DNA from: Schistocephalus solidus
Lineage: Eukaryota > Platyhelminthes > Cestoda > Diphyllobothriidea > Diphyllobothriidae
Assembly (NCBI GenBank): GCA_017591395.1
Contig: WEDG01003279.1
Location: 146,637-210,636 of the forward strand
Reading direction: 5' to 3'
Length of the DNA: 64,000 bases
Program-made: the position numbers and the translations under genes
In this document: positions 35,001 through 47,624 of the stretch, piece by piece
How positions within the stretch are numbered: the first letter of the stretch is position 1
Layout of the letters: each line of letters starts with the position of its first letter
Notes under the pieces: model-generated
What the model saw: only the letters and a program-made list of their open reading frames with translations
Told to the model about the DNA's origin: nothing
The model's database searches: none

Positions 35001-35845
35001 GCGTCCTCTCCCGCCTCCGGTCTTCTTGACTCTGTCTTGACACCGGGCTCAGGTGGGGGAGGAGGAAAGTGCAGTAGATGCAGCGCAAGTCTACTATCAC
35101 TTTAAACTAAATCACGCGCAAGTCACCGTCCCTGCTCAACTTTCCCATGAGCATACGGTGGACATCGATCGGACTACGACGGTCGAACTGTCGTGTGTGT
35201 GTGCCTCTAAATGGGCCACGTGGTAGATGCGTTGGACCAACACGGGGGCCACATTAGGGCATGGCATGCGTTATTCGGGTTGCGCTCCCATAACAAATGC
35301 CGAACATGGGAGGTGTGGTGGCACGCCTAGGGGCGGCTAGGACTTAGGGGACCCGGCCGCGCCAGCCACCTGCGTCCTCTCCCGCCTCCGGTCTTCTTGA
35401 CTCTGTCTTGACACCGGGCTCAGGTGGGGGAGGAGGAGAGAGTGCGGTAGATGCAGCGCAAGTCTACTATCACTTTAAACTAAATCACGCGCAAGTCACC
35501 GTCCCTGCTCCACTTTCCCATGGCATACGGTGGACACGTCGACTACGACGGTCGAACTGTCGTGTGTGTGTGTGATGCGCCTAAACGGGCCACGTGGTAG
35601 ATGCGTTGGACCAACACGGGGGCCGCTAGGGCATGGCATGCGTTGTTCGGGTTGCTCGCTAACAAATCCCGAACATGGGGTGCGGTGGCGCGCCTAGCGG
35701 CTAGGACTATGGGGACAGCCGCGCCAGCCGCGCGCGCGTCTCCCGCCTGCGGTCTTCTTGACTCTGTCTGACACGCGGGCTCAGGTGGGGGAGGAGGAGA
35801 GAGTGCGGTAGATGCAGCGCAAGTCTACTATCACTTTAAGCTACC
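32090..35845 (+). repeat. ~365-bp satellite array, ten or so related units
   Basis: Head-to-tail units share 'caccgggctcaggtgggg', 'tagatgcagcgcaagtctac', 'tcacgcgcaagtcaccgtcc', 'acgacggtcgaactgtcgtg', 'gtagatgcgttggaccaaca' and 'aggggcggctaggac'. The caccgggctc block recurs at 33231, ~34675, 35041, 35412 and ~35773, a period near 365. The left part (32.1-34.6 kb) mixes in a second unit type carrying 'ccgtggcttggaaggttgcc' and 'gtggagtggctgactggcgg'. No conserved coding frame. The strand given is the arbitrary reference orientation. Confidence 0.85.
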
Positions 35846-38600
35846 GTCTGCGCGCGAGTTTGGTCATATGGATGGGATGAATAGAGTCGTTGTGCGTTGG
35901 TGTATTGGTTGCAGGGTAGACGTTTACAAAGCCGGATGTATGGCTACGCTGGAGTATGGAAGGATGGCTGTCGGCTCCTGCTACCGCGGTCCCTAGGTTG
36001 CCTGCTGTGGTCGGCTCGCGTCTTCCAAAGTTGCCTCTGGAATGTCGACCTGACAAAATGCGGTTCAGCAGCCACGTGGGCTGACCTCCACCGCATTGCT
36101 CCGTGGAATGAGCGCAGCGCCTAGCGACTTACGCTTGCAGCATTTTGTTATGATGCAGGCGTGAAGGGCATCTAACGCTATCTCTACTACTAACTGCGCC
36201 CGGACTGGTTCGATGAGAGGGACGATGTGGAGGTTAACTCCAGGTCAGGGGACGAACATATTTACGCAGCGTGTACGCGGGCTGCACACACCAAACCGGT
36301 TCCACAGCGTATTTGTTAGGGTGCGGCTTGGATTTCACATCAGCGCGTGAGAGAGACTCACCGGGAGGAGCCATTGTGAAAGTCTCACTCATTAAAAGTC
36401 CGCGATGCAAACCGATTTCCCATTACTTGACGACCTTCCAAACCATGACACTTAGCGCACCGTACGGTTCAAATTCAGAGGGATGTTAACTTTCCAGGCA
36501 TCTCTCATGGAGACTGAAAAGAATTTGATCGAAGTGCCGTACTGGATTCTGTGTTTAAACATCGCGCATTCCAACACACATGCAGGGGTCGAAGCGTCCA
36601 GAGAGAAGCGTGGCAACAGAACAACAGACAGTGGTTAGAGAGAGGTTAGGAGCCAATCCAACGCAGTAATGACATGAACATAGTGCTAACCAACCACAAA
36701 ACTCACTGACTCCGTCTCATCCTCTGACATCAGTCGCCGTTTTTAGTGATGCTGGCGCACGGAAAGGAAAACAAACATCTGGTCTAGTGTTACCTTGTCA
36801 GCCACGTGAGTTATGAACACTCACGGAAGGGGACGGTGAGTCGCCTCGAACGACCAGGAGCCCATTGCTAGCCGAATATTGCTATAAGAATTCTCAACCC
36901 TTGTGTGGTTAGCTGGTATTATTACAACACTAACCCTCAGTGTCCGTGAACGCGGCATCACCGGGTACATCGCTTCGAACAGCGTGGTCAATCCCGTTTG
37001 TGATGCATGCCAGAGCTGTACAAGTAAAACCAGCACCTCTCAATAGTGTTATCCTATGCTGGCCTCGAGGCCGTTTCGAAGGCGAGGCTTTCTTGCTTCG
37101 GCCTGAGGCCAACTGGTAACCCTAGAATAGTGAATTTCCATGGGGGTTATATTTCGGCCTTGCTTTGCGTCTTGCCGCGAGAAGGGCTGTCCGTTAACCT
37201 ACCCAAGGTTGGTTTCCGGCGGTTCACAGATGGCGGAGAGATGGAACGAGTCTTCGGTGCAGCGATGGCTTTTCGGGTCTGGCACTTTATGCTCACAGTC
37301 ACGGACCCTTAGTGACTGCAAACAAAGGGCGGGAGAATGGAGGCCTTGTATACCGTCTGGCGAGAGTAGCGGTGCGATGGGGCGACTGTAAATCGCCGTT
37401 CAGCAAGCCTGTTTAGCATCTCTGGCTTGCAGGTCAGAGTTCTTGCGTTTAAGCGCTGAGAGACAACCTCCACACAAACACTTTGTCAGGCTGCCGATAA
37501 AAGCGATAGAGAGAGTCCCACGCTCACCGAGCTGACTCATCACGCCAAAATCAAAACACGGAGGATTCAAGTCTGGTGGCGATCAGACGCGACTCGCACG
37601 CCTGCCGGCAACTCGTGCAGGAGCACCGGAGGACGGTCATCCTGGATGAAGGAGGGAGACGCTGACTTGTCATATGTGGTGGGTAGTAGCAATCGTAAGT
37701 GGCGGGCATCCTACAAATGCCGCGGAATGTGAAACCCTCAGGCAGAATGATGTGCGCTGATCGCAGGAGCCGTTTGCGTCTGGCGTCTTCGCTCGATCCG
37801 TCCGGAAATCGTTTGCCGCCGCTAATCAACGGGCTGCAGGAGGTGCGCATCCGGATTTTACTGGCAGCATTAAGCATGGACGTGCGGCTGCTGCCCGGTC
37901 GAGGAATCGTGCATGTTGCGCACACTTCTTCGTACCGGCCGTCCAAAAGCCAATTGCCTCAGGGTGCCACCTGACTACTGGTCTCAGTGCGTCCTGAGGC
38001 GGTGAGGCTGAATTCGGTCAGCGGGTCCGTCTGCACGGACCGAAGTCAGCAGCTTCCTTCTGTCGGAACGTCACCCGCAAGCAGCGTGCGGAACCGTTCT
38101 CTCAGAGGTACTCTGGGGAACGTGAAGGATACGCTGCGCAGCGATAGGCGCGCGCGCGCGAACAGGAGACTGAGGCGCGCTACGGCGTGCTGCACATGAG
38201 GTGTCAGGTCACTTGGGCGGGTAGAACAGGATGAGGCTGGAGGCGACATGTACTAATGGGAGAGGGAGACGGCCTTAAAAGCGATACGACACGACCGGCC
38301 ACCCGACATTTGGGCGATGGCGCCTCGCTGAGGAGGTATAGGGAGCGCGACTCGCAAAATGCGGTGAATAATGAGAGGCAGCCGAAAGGGTTTCCACTCC
38401 ATCAGCCTCCCACCACAGTAGCCAGGCGCAAATGAAGGTTCGCCCTTGAGGAGGGATGTGAAACAAAATCGCCACGAGCCTGCGCCGCGAGCGCCAGCTA
38501 CAAATTCAGAAGGATAGCTACGAGATTCTGAGGAGAGACGAGAGCGAGCGAGCAGAGAGAGAGAGCGCGTATATGTGTATGCTGTGGGTGAGACGGCTTA
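35846..38600. other. Unassigned moderately GC-rich DNA
   Basis: No recognisable gene, RNA or repeat. Open frames up to 131 codons on the minus strand (37551-37946) lack motifs. Confidence 0.4.
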
Positions 38601-39300
38601 GGTTGGGTGTGGGAGAGTAATAGTAGGAGACGCAGGAAGAGGAGTACGACGTTTCGCACGTACGTGTCTGGCGAAAACCCGAAAAACTGCCCACCTGATG
38701 CTTGCGCCCGCCTTAGCGTCCGTTTCTGGCGCCAGTGACAATGCAGCTCCTTCGCTGTCAACACCACCGTTCGTGGTGGTGCACGGCGACACGCCTCCTC
38801 TTCTTCCATCAAGACGCTCAGTCTGCTCTGTTCCATCCCACCTCCTTCATCCCCTGCTGACCTGCCAGCACGTCATGCAAACTGCATGTACATCGCAGTC
38901 TCGCGGCCTGGTCCGGTACAGCGGGCGGTACCTTAACTACGTCGAGTTCCGTATCTGGATCCATCGTCAGGACGGGAGGCTGATCTTCAGGGGTGTTGCT
39001 ATCGGGCCGCGTGCACGATTGCGGCGACAAAGGGCGCACGCCGGCTGCCGACGCCGAACATCGTCCGCCCACTCCGGCCTATGACCCCATATCGCGCACA
39101 CGCCCTGAGTCGTGCCCTTTATCGGTGGGGCTGAGCGAGCTCGCAACGACCACTGCCGCCTGTACGGCGCCCGCCTTCTCTCGCTGGCACTCCGTCGCCG
39201 CCGTTGTCTCTGGCGCCGTGGCATCCGCAGGTAACTCGATGGCGCGGTCCTGCGCCCTGCGCACGGTTGTCCCGTAGCGTAAAGCCAGCTCACTGGAGGC
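38600..39300 (-). other. GC-rich block with a long minus-strand reading
   Basis: From 39264 to 38818 the minus strand reads in one frame with a single TAG near 39078. It gives low-complexity, Ala/Pro/Arg-rich protein including an acidic patch 'TMDPDTELDVVKVPPA'. The plus strand is also open for long stretches, as expected in GC-rich DNA. It may be an exon or CpG-rich regulatory DNA. I cannot choose. Confidence 0.2.
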
Positions 39301-40210
39301 CTACGCACGCACGGCGTATAAGGGTCGCTCGCTGAGTTACTGCTACCACCTCAACGCCTGCGCCTATCTGGCTCGTCTTCACGTCCGTCACCTCTCTGGT
39401 CCTGGATAGGTAGCAAAAAGAGACGCAGAGAGCGAGATGGATGCTACCATGAGGCCGGGAGGCAGAACAAGAACGTGTCAAGCTGTTCAAGACCACAGAG
39501 CCTGACTTTTCAACTGGTCATCTAATGGACAGGACTTAATAGGCAGCCAGCACGCGATAGGTAAACTACCAGAAAGGCGATTACCAGCATTCAGTTACGG
39601 CTTCAAAAACAGTGTTGAGGCGATTAGAACGGTGGGATCGGTCAGCTTTAAGGTCCGGCCGTGGCCCGTCGGTGAAAGAGGCCTGGTAGGCGCGTTTGCG
39701 GCCTTTCTGCGGGTGGCGAGGAATGCCGAGCTGGTTGGTTAGTCCGTCTCGCTTCACGTTTATCCCTCGGCGGACGCACGTGGCCACGGTGTTGATGCTT
39801 ACGCCGGTTGGCTTAAGGGATGCCTGGCTAGGCGTTGACGTTGGCGGGGTTGCGTGTGCGTTGAGAGGTTTTCGGCTACTTTGTATCTCTAGAGGTTTAA
39901 GAGGCCTGGCGTTATCAGTACGCGTCCTTTGTCGTTTACTCTTTAGTGCTGATCTTCGATAAGTCGGGCTTGGAGCCCAGAGGCTGTTGTGAAATGGTTT
40001 TAAAAGAACCCAAAATTTCTCATTTTCTGCTCAAGAGTATCATGTTTTGTCTCCCAGGGTTTCCTGTACCATCGACTTTCTCGTCATGCGCCATGGTTCA
40101 GGGAGGGAATGACTGAGGAGAGTCCGAACATAAATAAATTCTCAAAAGAGTAGCCTGCTGGACAATTCCTCTGGAGGTTTCGGCCGGTAGAGTTTTGAAC
40201 GCGTGGCCGT
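39301..40210. other. Unassigned DNA
   Basis: Nothing recognised. Confidence 0.4.
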
Positions 40211-40239
40211 TTTCGTTGAACTGAGTTTGGTTAGTTCCC

Positions 40240-40440
40240 TGGGCTTGTGGCAGAAGGAACGTTGCGACAAAGGGCCAGGGAGACTTGCAATGACGTCGTA
40301 TCAGCCATCATCAGCCAGCCGCACGGAACCGTGCAGGTGTTGCGTGGCGCATGAGGAGGCACAACGGGACGACTGGAGTCCTTGTAACCGATCAATGAGC
40401 GCCTGTTTACCATAGTGTTCGCGATGCAGTTGCGTCAGGA
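40240..40440. repeat. Diverged SINE copies, opposed
   Basis: Minus-like tail 'agccatcatcagccagccgc' preceded by 'gacaaagggccagggagact'. Then come 'gactggagtccttgtaaccg' and 'atcaatgagcgcctg', the head block. Heavily decayed. Confidence 0.45.
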
Positions 40441-41440
40441 GGGAGATTATGTGGTTTTCCTCCCATGCATTATCTCGTGTAGCTAACCATACCAATTTCT
40501 GACCCTCCGTGGGATTGCTAGCGTTCAGCTTTAAATTTCTATGTCCATCGAAATGCAAGGAATATTAGCAAAAGAACCGTGAGACTGGAGTGACCGTTGT
40601 TGGTTCATTTGTCATCGTTAGCTACCGTAATTCAACCCCGCGTTTGGATAAGCTTGTATGCAGTTCTAGCTTTGACAGAAAATGCCCATCGATTTCATTC
40701 CCTCACGTTCATCAAAAACCCGATTAGTCGTCTCCTCAAATTCTGTAAATTCTGAGGTGTAAAGTTATCAAGTGACTCGTAAGTTGACGTGGATTGAAAA
40801 CACATCCCCGTCTCATTAATCAGCCTTCGATATGCGAGCGCTTTTACCACGACCAATGTAGTCCACCATCCAAATCCTGTGAAAGGCAGGAAAATTTCGA
40901 CGCGATCACTGAACCTTCAACTTCCATCGGCTGGTCGTGATTGGCGTTCACAGGGTCGGCGCCGGGTTACTGAGCGAGGAATGAGCAGATGGGAGGATTG
41001 GATCTGACATTTTCAAAGGCCCGTAGCGCGTTTTCTTGTGTCCTTCCTAGACTCCCTCTGATTGAGTCGTACATTTACTACGGTCTGTTATGATGCACAA
41101 AGAGTCACACTACAAGAATTGATTGGTGGTTCAGAGACAGCTACCCTCTTGTAAAATATTCGGCACGCGTATGGTTTCCTACAAGCACTGCATTCTGCTT
41201 ACCCTAACGCATTTCATCTCTTTGGAAGGATGTCTGCATGCCCACTGAAGAGTATGAGTCCACGTCGGACGTGTGCGATATAGCCGCAGTGACGCTCTGT
41301 GTTAGCGGTACCCGTTTTGGATTGCTCTTTTGATATACTCTCTCTCTCTCTGTCGGACAGCCTTCGAGTGCCACCGGCGCAGACGAAGGTCTCCATGGAA
41401 AGGCCAGCTACTCCATAATCAGTGGTGGCAAACGTAGAGG
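40441..41440. other. Unassigned DNA
   Basis: No recognisable feature besides a short (TC)n at 41337-41352. Confidence 0.4.
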
Positions 41441-41739
41441 GTCATTTTGATCTGGATGAACAGACGGGCTGGCTGTACATTAGCAAAGCCCTTCCACCAG
41501 GAGTTACTGAACGACAGTACCCGAAGTAACGGTGGAAATCGCCTGTCGGGCGCGAACAGTTTCTACGAGAGGCGGGTGCGTATAGCGATGGCACTGGAGG
41601 ACGGGCTTCCGTCTTGTCTCGGGCGTCCGATGGCGGTGAGGCCCAGTGCGCCCAACCACGGCCGTCCTAGATATCCGTCTTTCCAGACCCAGCAGCCTGG
41701 AGGCCTTCATGTCCCGCCAAATCATGAAACTGACAAACG

Positions 41740-42078
41740 CCGTTCTGCAGAAACCGGCTGCGGCACGGCGCTCACGCCTTACGCCGAGAGCGAGGCATAG
41801 TACCGAGTCGGCGCTAGCGGCGGCGGCGGCGGCGGCGGCGCTCTGCGCCTCGCATGGACTCCGTCCTGATGGTCGGCAGCTGAAGAGCTGCCGTGGCTGG
41901 GCCCACCGAAGCGGAGGATCGCGTTGGCGGTTCAGGTCGCTGGTCGTGCGTCGCGGTGATGGTGGCTGCCGTGACCGCTCTCCTCTTCATCGTCATCATC
42001 CACGCCACCACCTGCGTGCGCAGACGGCATCTTTTACGCCGGCGGCGCGTTCACCTCCGCGGCCTCGCCCCAGCCTTG
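41740..42078 (+). other. Candidate host exon with a membrane segment
   Basis: A GC-rich stretch with a pyrimidine-AG acceptor-like site ('gttctgcag', about 41742-41750) and a donor-like 'ttg|gtaggt' at 42079. The frame read from 41893 contains a hydrophobic run 'VAVMVAAVTALLFIVII', flanked by 'RRRHLLRRRR', as in a single-pass membrane protein. A different frame is open across the (GGC)n alanine run at 41819-41842. Splice sites and frame are guesses, and GC-rich DNA easily yields open frames. Confidence 0.25.
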
Positions 42079-42369
42079 GTAGGTGTATGGTCTTCCACAG
42101 GCTGCGCACATCCGCATCAAAAGATGGAGGGGAAAGACTTTGGGCTGCGTGTTCCCTCCTGGAGGCCTCCAGCATGGATGGCGCCGGTGTCACGGCCGCT
42201 ATCGATCCAACGGCCTCGAGACAGGTCTTGTCCGCTCAGCACTGCAGGCCGCCGGTGGATCCAATTCAACTTATGTTACGGTGACGAGGAACAGTCTTCA
42301 GCGCAACAATGGTGCCCTTTCCATTCGAGGGGGTTGGTTGCTTTCTTCTGTCGTATCATATATTAATCG

Positions 42370-44870
42370 ATGGTAACCGGCCCCGCGAACAGTCTGAACA
42401 AGTCGCGGTTGGGTAGTTCCGTCTAGCCGAAACAAATTTTTACGCAGGGGTTTGAACCAGGACCCATTCGTCCCGGATATTTGCTTAGCATCATAAAGTA
42501 TGATTCATGTGCTTGCGTATTAAGGCTAATATAAGTTGCGTTATCCTTGTAGCTGTTGTCATGACAGTAGCGATCTTATCAGTAGTATTAGGGCTGTTGT
42601 GCCATTAGTTGTTGCTGTAATGGTCCGAAGTTGAAGTTAGTGCTGTGCATAACAGCTCTCAGCTTTTATCACCAGTCGCACCTCGGAACTACCAGGTCAG
42701 TATATTTTAAATAATTTAACTGCCGTTTTTCGCCTCTGATAATGCTATCGCATTGACATGGCAGCAGTCAGTTAGTGTTAACACTGGGGCTGAAGACAAT
42801 GAGCATCACCCAGCATTTAGATAGGTTCGGTACGTTGAGTCTATCGTAGCAGCATTTGACAACACAGAACATAAAAGATTGGTTCATGCTAACCACTATT
42901 GTGATAGTTGACCTGGCGAAACCTCAAGAGCGACTTGTGCGTTAGACCGATTGTTATGTGAGATAGATATTGTGCGATAGTTGCCTCACTGATCTTGTTT
43001 CGTGTCCAGATGACCTGGGGTTTTGCTGATGGAACGTAGATGCAGTGGTTGACAAGATACAACTCTCCATCAACACGTTCCACACGCGTTGGTCAGTTAA
43101 TCAATACTGTCATGCACAGAACGCAACATTGATATTCTACAATCTGATACTAATACTCTACCAGGTTCATACGGCAGCCAGAAGCGAACTATTCAGAAGC
43201 TTATCCATAGTGCCCAAGAATATTCCTATCAGAAGAATAGGATGCAATCGCTTGAGTGCTATCGCCTCTTTATTGGCAGTTCTGGTGTATTGCATAGATA
43301 GGGGACTACGCCGACACCAGAAACCACAAAATGTTATTTCATAAATATTATTTTTATAGCTGGACTTGTCAAAAATCAAGGACACGAATAACTGTCCTCT
43401 TCAAAACGAACACAAGTGCTCTTCTTCGAAAGCGACCATGTGCCCTGAAATATTACAGTCACCTAAATATTGGCAGGTCTAGAGCGTTGCTCATACCGAG
43501 ATACCATCACCACCAAAGAATATAATTAGTATTTCGGCAATGGTATCGTGTGTGGCTCTACGCATCAAACGGGGAGCAAGGATGCATATAACACGGGAAT
43601 GATGGTAATAGGCGTTTTATGGTAGGGCAAAAGGAAGCCCAATACGGCGTAATCTGTGAAGCAGAAAGAAAAAAGGAATTTACGCCGTTACTTGTGTACT
43701 TGTAGCAACGGTTAATTAAAAATTCAAACGTTAAATGTAACTGTGTGAAAACGTGAGAACGGGTGGGCGGAACAGAGTACACAGGCGTTAGTTAGTCAAC
43801 GTAAGTGGACTGATTGTAGCACATAGCGATCGAGCGCGCGAGAGTAGAAACTGCGGATGGTTTGCCGAGAGTGTGCTGGCCATGAATCAGCAAGCTGAAA
43901 AAGCTGTGAAAATTAACCTAAGCCTAATCCTTAACCTAACCTTAAAAAGTCAAACCTACTCCTGATTTTAGCCATTAAACCTAAACTAGCTCTTAACTTT
44001 AAACCCTGAAATCTAACCTTAACTACTTGCGTGAGGGTTGGTTAGCAGTAACACTAGCCGTATAAGCAGGCTGAAGTGTGAAGTGTAGAGGAACTAGTTT
44101 GATAGCCTATAATACCGTCGCAATTATTTTGTAACTACTGTTATGATATTTTACCTTTCGAAATCAACGAGGCGCATAACTGCCCGAGGCGAGGTGGCCT
44201 ATTGTGCGTTAGACCGACTGTTGCATGAGTGTGAGTCAGAGAGAGAGAGAGAGGGAGCGAGTGAGATTTGTGCGGTAGCTACCTACCTGATCGTGTTTCG
44301 GAGTCACACCAGACTGAAAACCACTGCAGTGGCTGACCAGCTACACGTCTTCATCTATGTGCCACACAGGGGCTAGTCATCGAGCTGCTTGCGGGAAATG
44401 CTTGGCCCGTTGAGCCATGGAGGTCAAAGGACATGGGTTCTTCTGTGAGCCGCCGAATGGTTACCTTCGTAGTGGAGGATGCTTTCGTCGCTGGAGCCAT
44501 TTCCGTGGACATATTTTAGAAAATTACCAAAAATAAATCTTTGGATTATCTCATCTATGCTCGATAGGCTGTCTCCGGCCGCCTCTTTACGACTGAGCTC
44601 TATAAGCGAGAAGACACTGTCGATGCTCGTATCTAAACATATAAATTCTAGTTATACAATGAACATGGTGGTATCTCATGGAGGAAAACCACAAATCTGG
44701 TTCGAGAGTTCAATTAACGCCCATGAATCTGACGATTTAGACGTCCCCAGTTGGTGGTACAATGATTGGCAGGTTCCGTGGCATCGCTACCACCCTTCCA
44801 TAACAGCTAAGCCAATGAAATCCGACAGGACAATGACCCTTGGCTTGGCGATAGGTCGTTCGCCCTAAAG
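42370..44870. other. Unassigned DNA with a diverged repeat pair
   Basis: Two related stretches, 42925-43080 and 44195-44370, share 'gtgcgttagaccgattgtta', 'ctgatcttgtttcg' and 'tgcagtggttgac', so they are diverged copies of an unnamed repeat. A telomere-like CCTAAC run lies at 43915-44030. Confidence 0.4.
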
Positions 44871-44876
44871 CGTGTG

Positions 44877-44879
<3 letters not shown>

Positions 44880-44954
<75 letters not shown>
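44880..44954. repeat. (TA)n microsatellite
   Basis: 75 bp of TA dinucleotides, followed directly by SINE sequence. Confidence 0.97.
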
Positions 44955-44956
<2 letters not shown>

Positions 44957-45135
44957 GTAAAGACAGATGAGCAATGCCAAAAAGCCATGAGAGACTGAGA
45001 ATGGCCACACCAGTACCCGCTCAGAAGCCATAGCATACCCAACCCCAGCCAATGAGCGAGAAATGGCCACTCCCGTCTCCTTGTCTTTGTCGGCATCGGT
45101 CATCTGCCTAATTACTTAATTGCCCGCAGTCGGAC
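44955..45135. repeat. SINE fragments at (TA)n boundary
   Basis: Contains 'gaatggccacaccagtaccc' and 'atacccaaccccagcc' in minus sense. Then 'gagaaatggccactcccgtc', 'tccttgtctttgtcgg' in plus sense. Confidence 0.55.
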
Positions 45136-46460
45136 GCCATTTCACCAATCGCATTGGTTATTGAGGTGCTAATAGATCGGCATTAGGTTGGCGTTCTCCT
45201 TTTCTTCATTTAGCACATCCCTAAATCCCATTACCACCGGTCCCCTTTTAGTCACTGGCCCATCTTTTGTTCCTTGAGTTGGGTCAAATATTACGTTCTT
45301 TTTAATGCTAGAATACTGCTCTCGTAGTTGAACGTTCAACCAATTGTCTTACAGTGGTCACAGCAGTGTGTTGACTCAGTAGCAAATCCAGTCACTCTAA
45401 GGCTGTTTACTTACACTTTCTAGACTCGTAGGCACTGGATTTCCTCTCATTTGTTTGAAAAATGCCACCGCTACTCGGGAGTGTGAATGTGATGCTTTGG
45501 AATTTAGTTACACTGAGTGCAACTTGCAGCAAAGGTAAGACGAATAAGGATGCAATCAGACGCAGTGGCCCCCTCAACTGCAAATCCGGCGTGCTGCTAC
45601 ATCTGATAATTTATCCAAAAACGCTATCCAGATAAAAGAATTAACCACCTTGATGCAACGAAAGAAGTTATGGGGCGTGAACAATGACCTCTTACGATTT
45701 CCCTTTTGATGTTTTCATGAGCCTATTTGCTTGCAAAACACATTAGGAGTGCTACGGAGTAATCCACAATCTGTGGTTATAAGCAAGATTTGCATCTAGC
45801 TGTCCACGGAGGTCGGAAAAATTACTGATAGTTTTTTTAGTTTAAATTAAAGGCTGTTATTTCATCGATTACATGGAATCTATGATCCTGCTCTTGAGTA
45901 AAAGGCATAGCAGATGTTGATGCATTATGCACTATCCCTGTAGAGCTGCTTGTTTCCCGCCTCCGGAAAGGCAGCGAGGAATCATGCACCTAAACGCAAA
46001 CGCTCTCCGTTTTGTCTCCGGAATCCACTAGTCATTTCCGTTTTCTTAACAAATACTATTGAAATGGACAACATCGCATCAGGATTGGTTTACAGATGCG
46101 AAAACTGAAATTAGATGTCCCTTTTTGCTAATTATTCTTTTGCCTCTGTGCAGTGATATTGCAAGCGGTGCCTGCGTTCCCCTCTTTTCTCATATCCGGT
46201 ACAGGAACCTTCCTGGCGGCTTATTTACATATAAGTTTTACCGGAACTTCATTAGATAATCATCATGCTAAAAACATCAGGCTACGGTGGGCGTGATGGT
46301 CCTGTCCTGAACAGAACGCTGCAGCGAGTGTGAGTTAGCTTATAAACTGTCATTTCTGCTCATTCATTGGCGATAATCTAGGTTGTTCGCACGAATCTGC
46401 ACCGATGAGCGTGATTATCGGAGATAGAATCCCCGAAATGTTCCGTTTTTGAATTGTGTT
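45136..46460. other. Unassigned DNA
   Basis: No identifiable feature. Confidence 0.4.
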
Positions 46461-46464
46461 AACA

Positions 46465-47497
46465 GCAATTTTTATGGTAGTTGGGTTCTCACAGATCGAT
46501 TACAGGACTCACTCGCCGCGTTTTGTCTTGGGGCTCACTCTAGAGCCTCGCCAGATGCCCCAGAGCGGCTAGTGATATTAGCAGAATGCTTTTACCGGCA
46601 AAGACAAGGAAGACTGGAATGGCAATTTCTGGCTTATTAGTCGTCATCAGCCAGCCATACCCAACGCCAGGTGCCTATATATCGCTAGCCGCTCTACGGC
46701 AGCTGGCGGAGATCTAGAGTGAGCCCCAAGGCACAAAGAGACGAGCGAGTCCCTGTAATCGATTGGTGAGCGCACAACTGCCATTGTTAATATTCTCGAT
46801 CGAAACTGGCAAGACAACGAGCCGTGGCGCAGTGGGTAGAGCGATGGACTTCTGCTCAAAAGGTCACGAGTTCGATCCTCGCGTGCCGCATCACCTGGGG
46901 TTGTGTATGGCTTGCTGATTACGGCTAATAAGCAAGAAATTGCCATTCCAATCTCCCTTTACAAAGTAGAACCGACAAAGACAAGGGAGACCGGAATGGC
47001 CATTTCTGGCTTATTAGCCGTCATCAGTCAGTCATACCCAATCCCAAGTGTGGAACACCTGGGATTCGAACCCGCGACCTTTGGTAATTGAGTCGAACGC
47101 TCAACCATTGAGCCACGGGCTCGTTGTTTTGTCGGTTGCGATCGGGAATATGATGATAGTGTGCGGCTCACGGATCTGCTTAAGGAACATGTATGTTTCG
47201 TTGTGCCCTGGAGCTCACTTTAGAGCCCTTGCATGTGGTCGCATAGCAACGTGTAGCATATGCTGACAAAGGTCGCGGGTTCGAATCTCAGGTGGTCCAC
47301 ACTTGAGATTGGGTATGACTGGCTGATGATGGTTAATAAGCCAAAAATGGCAATTCCGGTCTCCCTTGTCTTTGGTCGGTTCCACTTTGTAACATATGCT
47401 TCACGTCGCTATGTGACCGCCTGCGAGAGCTCTAAAGTGAGCTCCAGGGCAAAACGGAACATACATGTTCCTTAGGCAGATTGGTGAGCCACACATT

Positions 47498-47500
<3 letters not shown>
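46465..47500. repeat. Cluster of four SINE copies in alternating orientation
   Basis: Copies at about 46465-46680 (-), 46690-46965 (+), 46965-47250 (-) and 47255-47500 (+). The second is the best preserved: box A 'tggcgcagtgggtagagcga', box B 'cgagttcgatcctcgcg', and tail 'ggttgtgtatggcttgctga'. The third has 'gggattcgaacccgcgacct' (box B, minus). Adjacent inverted copies could form long RNA hairpins. Confidence 0.75.

Positions 47501-47501
<1 letters not shown>

Positions 47502-47528
<27 letters not shown>
47502..47528. repeat. (TA)n tract
   Basis: Junction between a SINE and a PLE4-type terminal remnant. Confidence 0.95.
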
Positions 47529-47531
<3 letters not shown>

Positions 47532-47620
47532 TTACATTGGGAACAATGCAACTTCTATCGCCTACATTTTCAAATCTCGTGCACCAATTCGTTGTCAGAT
47601 GAATGGGAGAAGTCGAAAAA
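47529..47620 (-). repeat. PLE4-type 3' terminal remnant
   Basis: Parallels 52143-52230: 'acattttcaaatctcgtgca' then 'ccaattcgttgtcagatgaa' against 'gaatttttcaagttggtcac' then 'accaacccgtcgtcagacga'. The hammerhead is decayed: core CUGACAA instead of CUGACGA, with a partial helix II. Confidence 0.5.
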
Positions 47621-47624
47621 AATA

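Noticed and set aside
46811..46892. Intact tRNA gene
   Set aside because: Box A and box B are good, but the 5' and 3' acceptor strands do not pair in the correct register, and the sequence lies inside a dispersed SINE.
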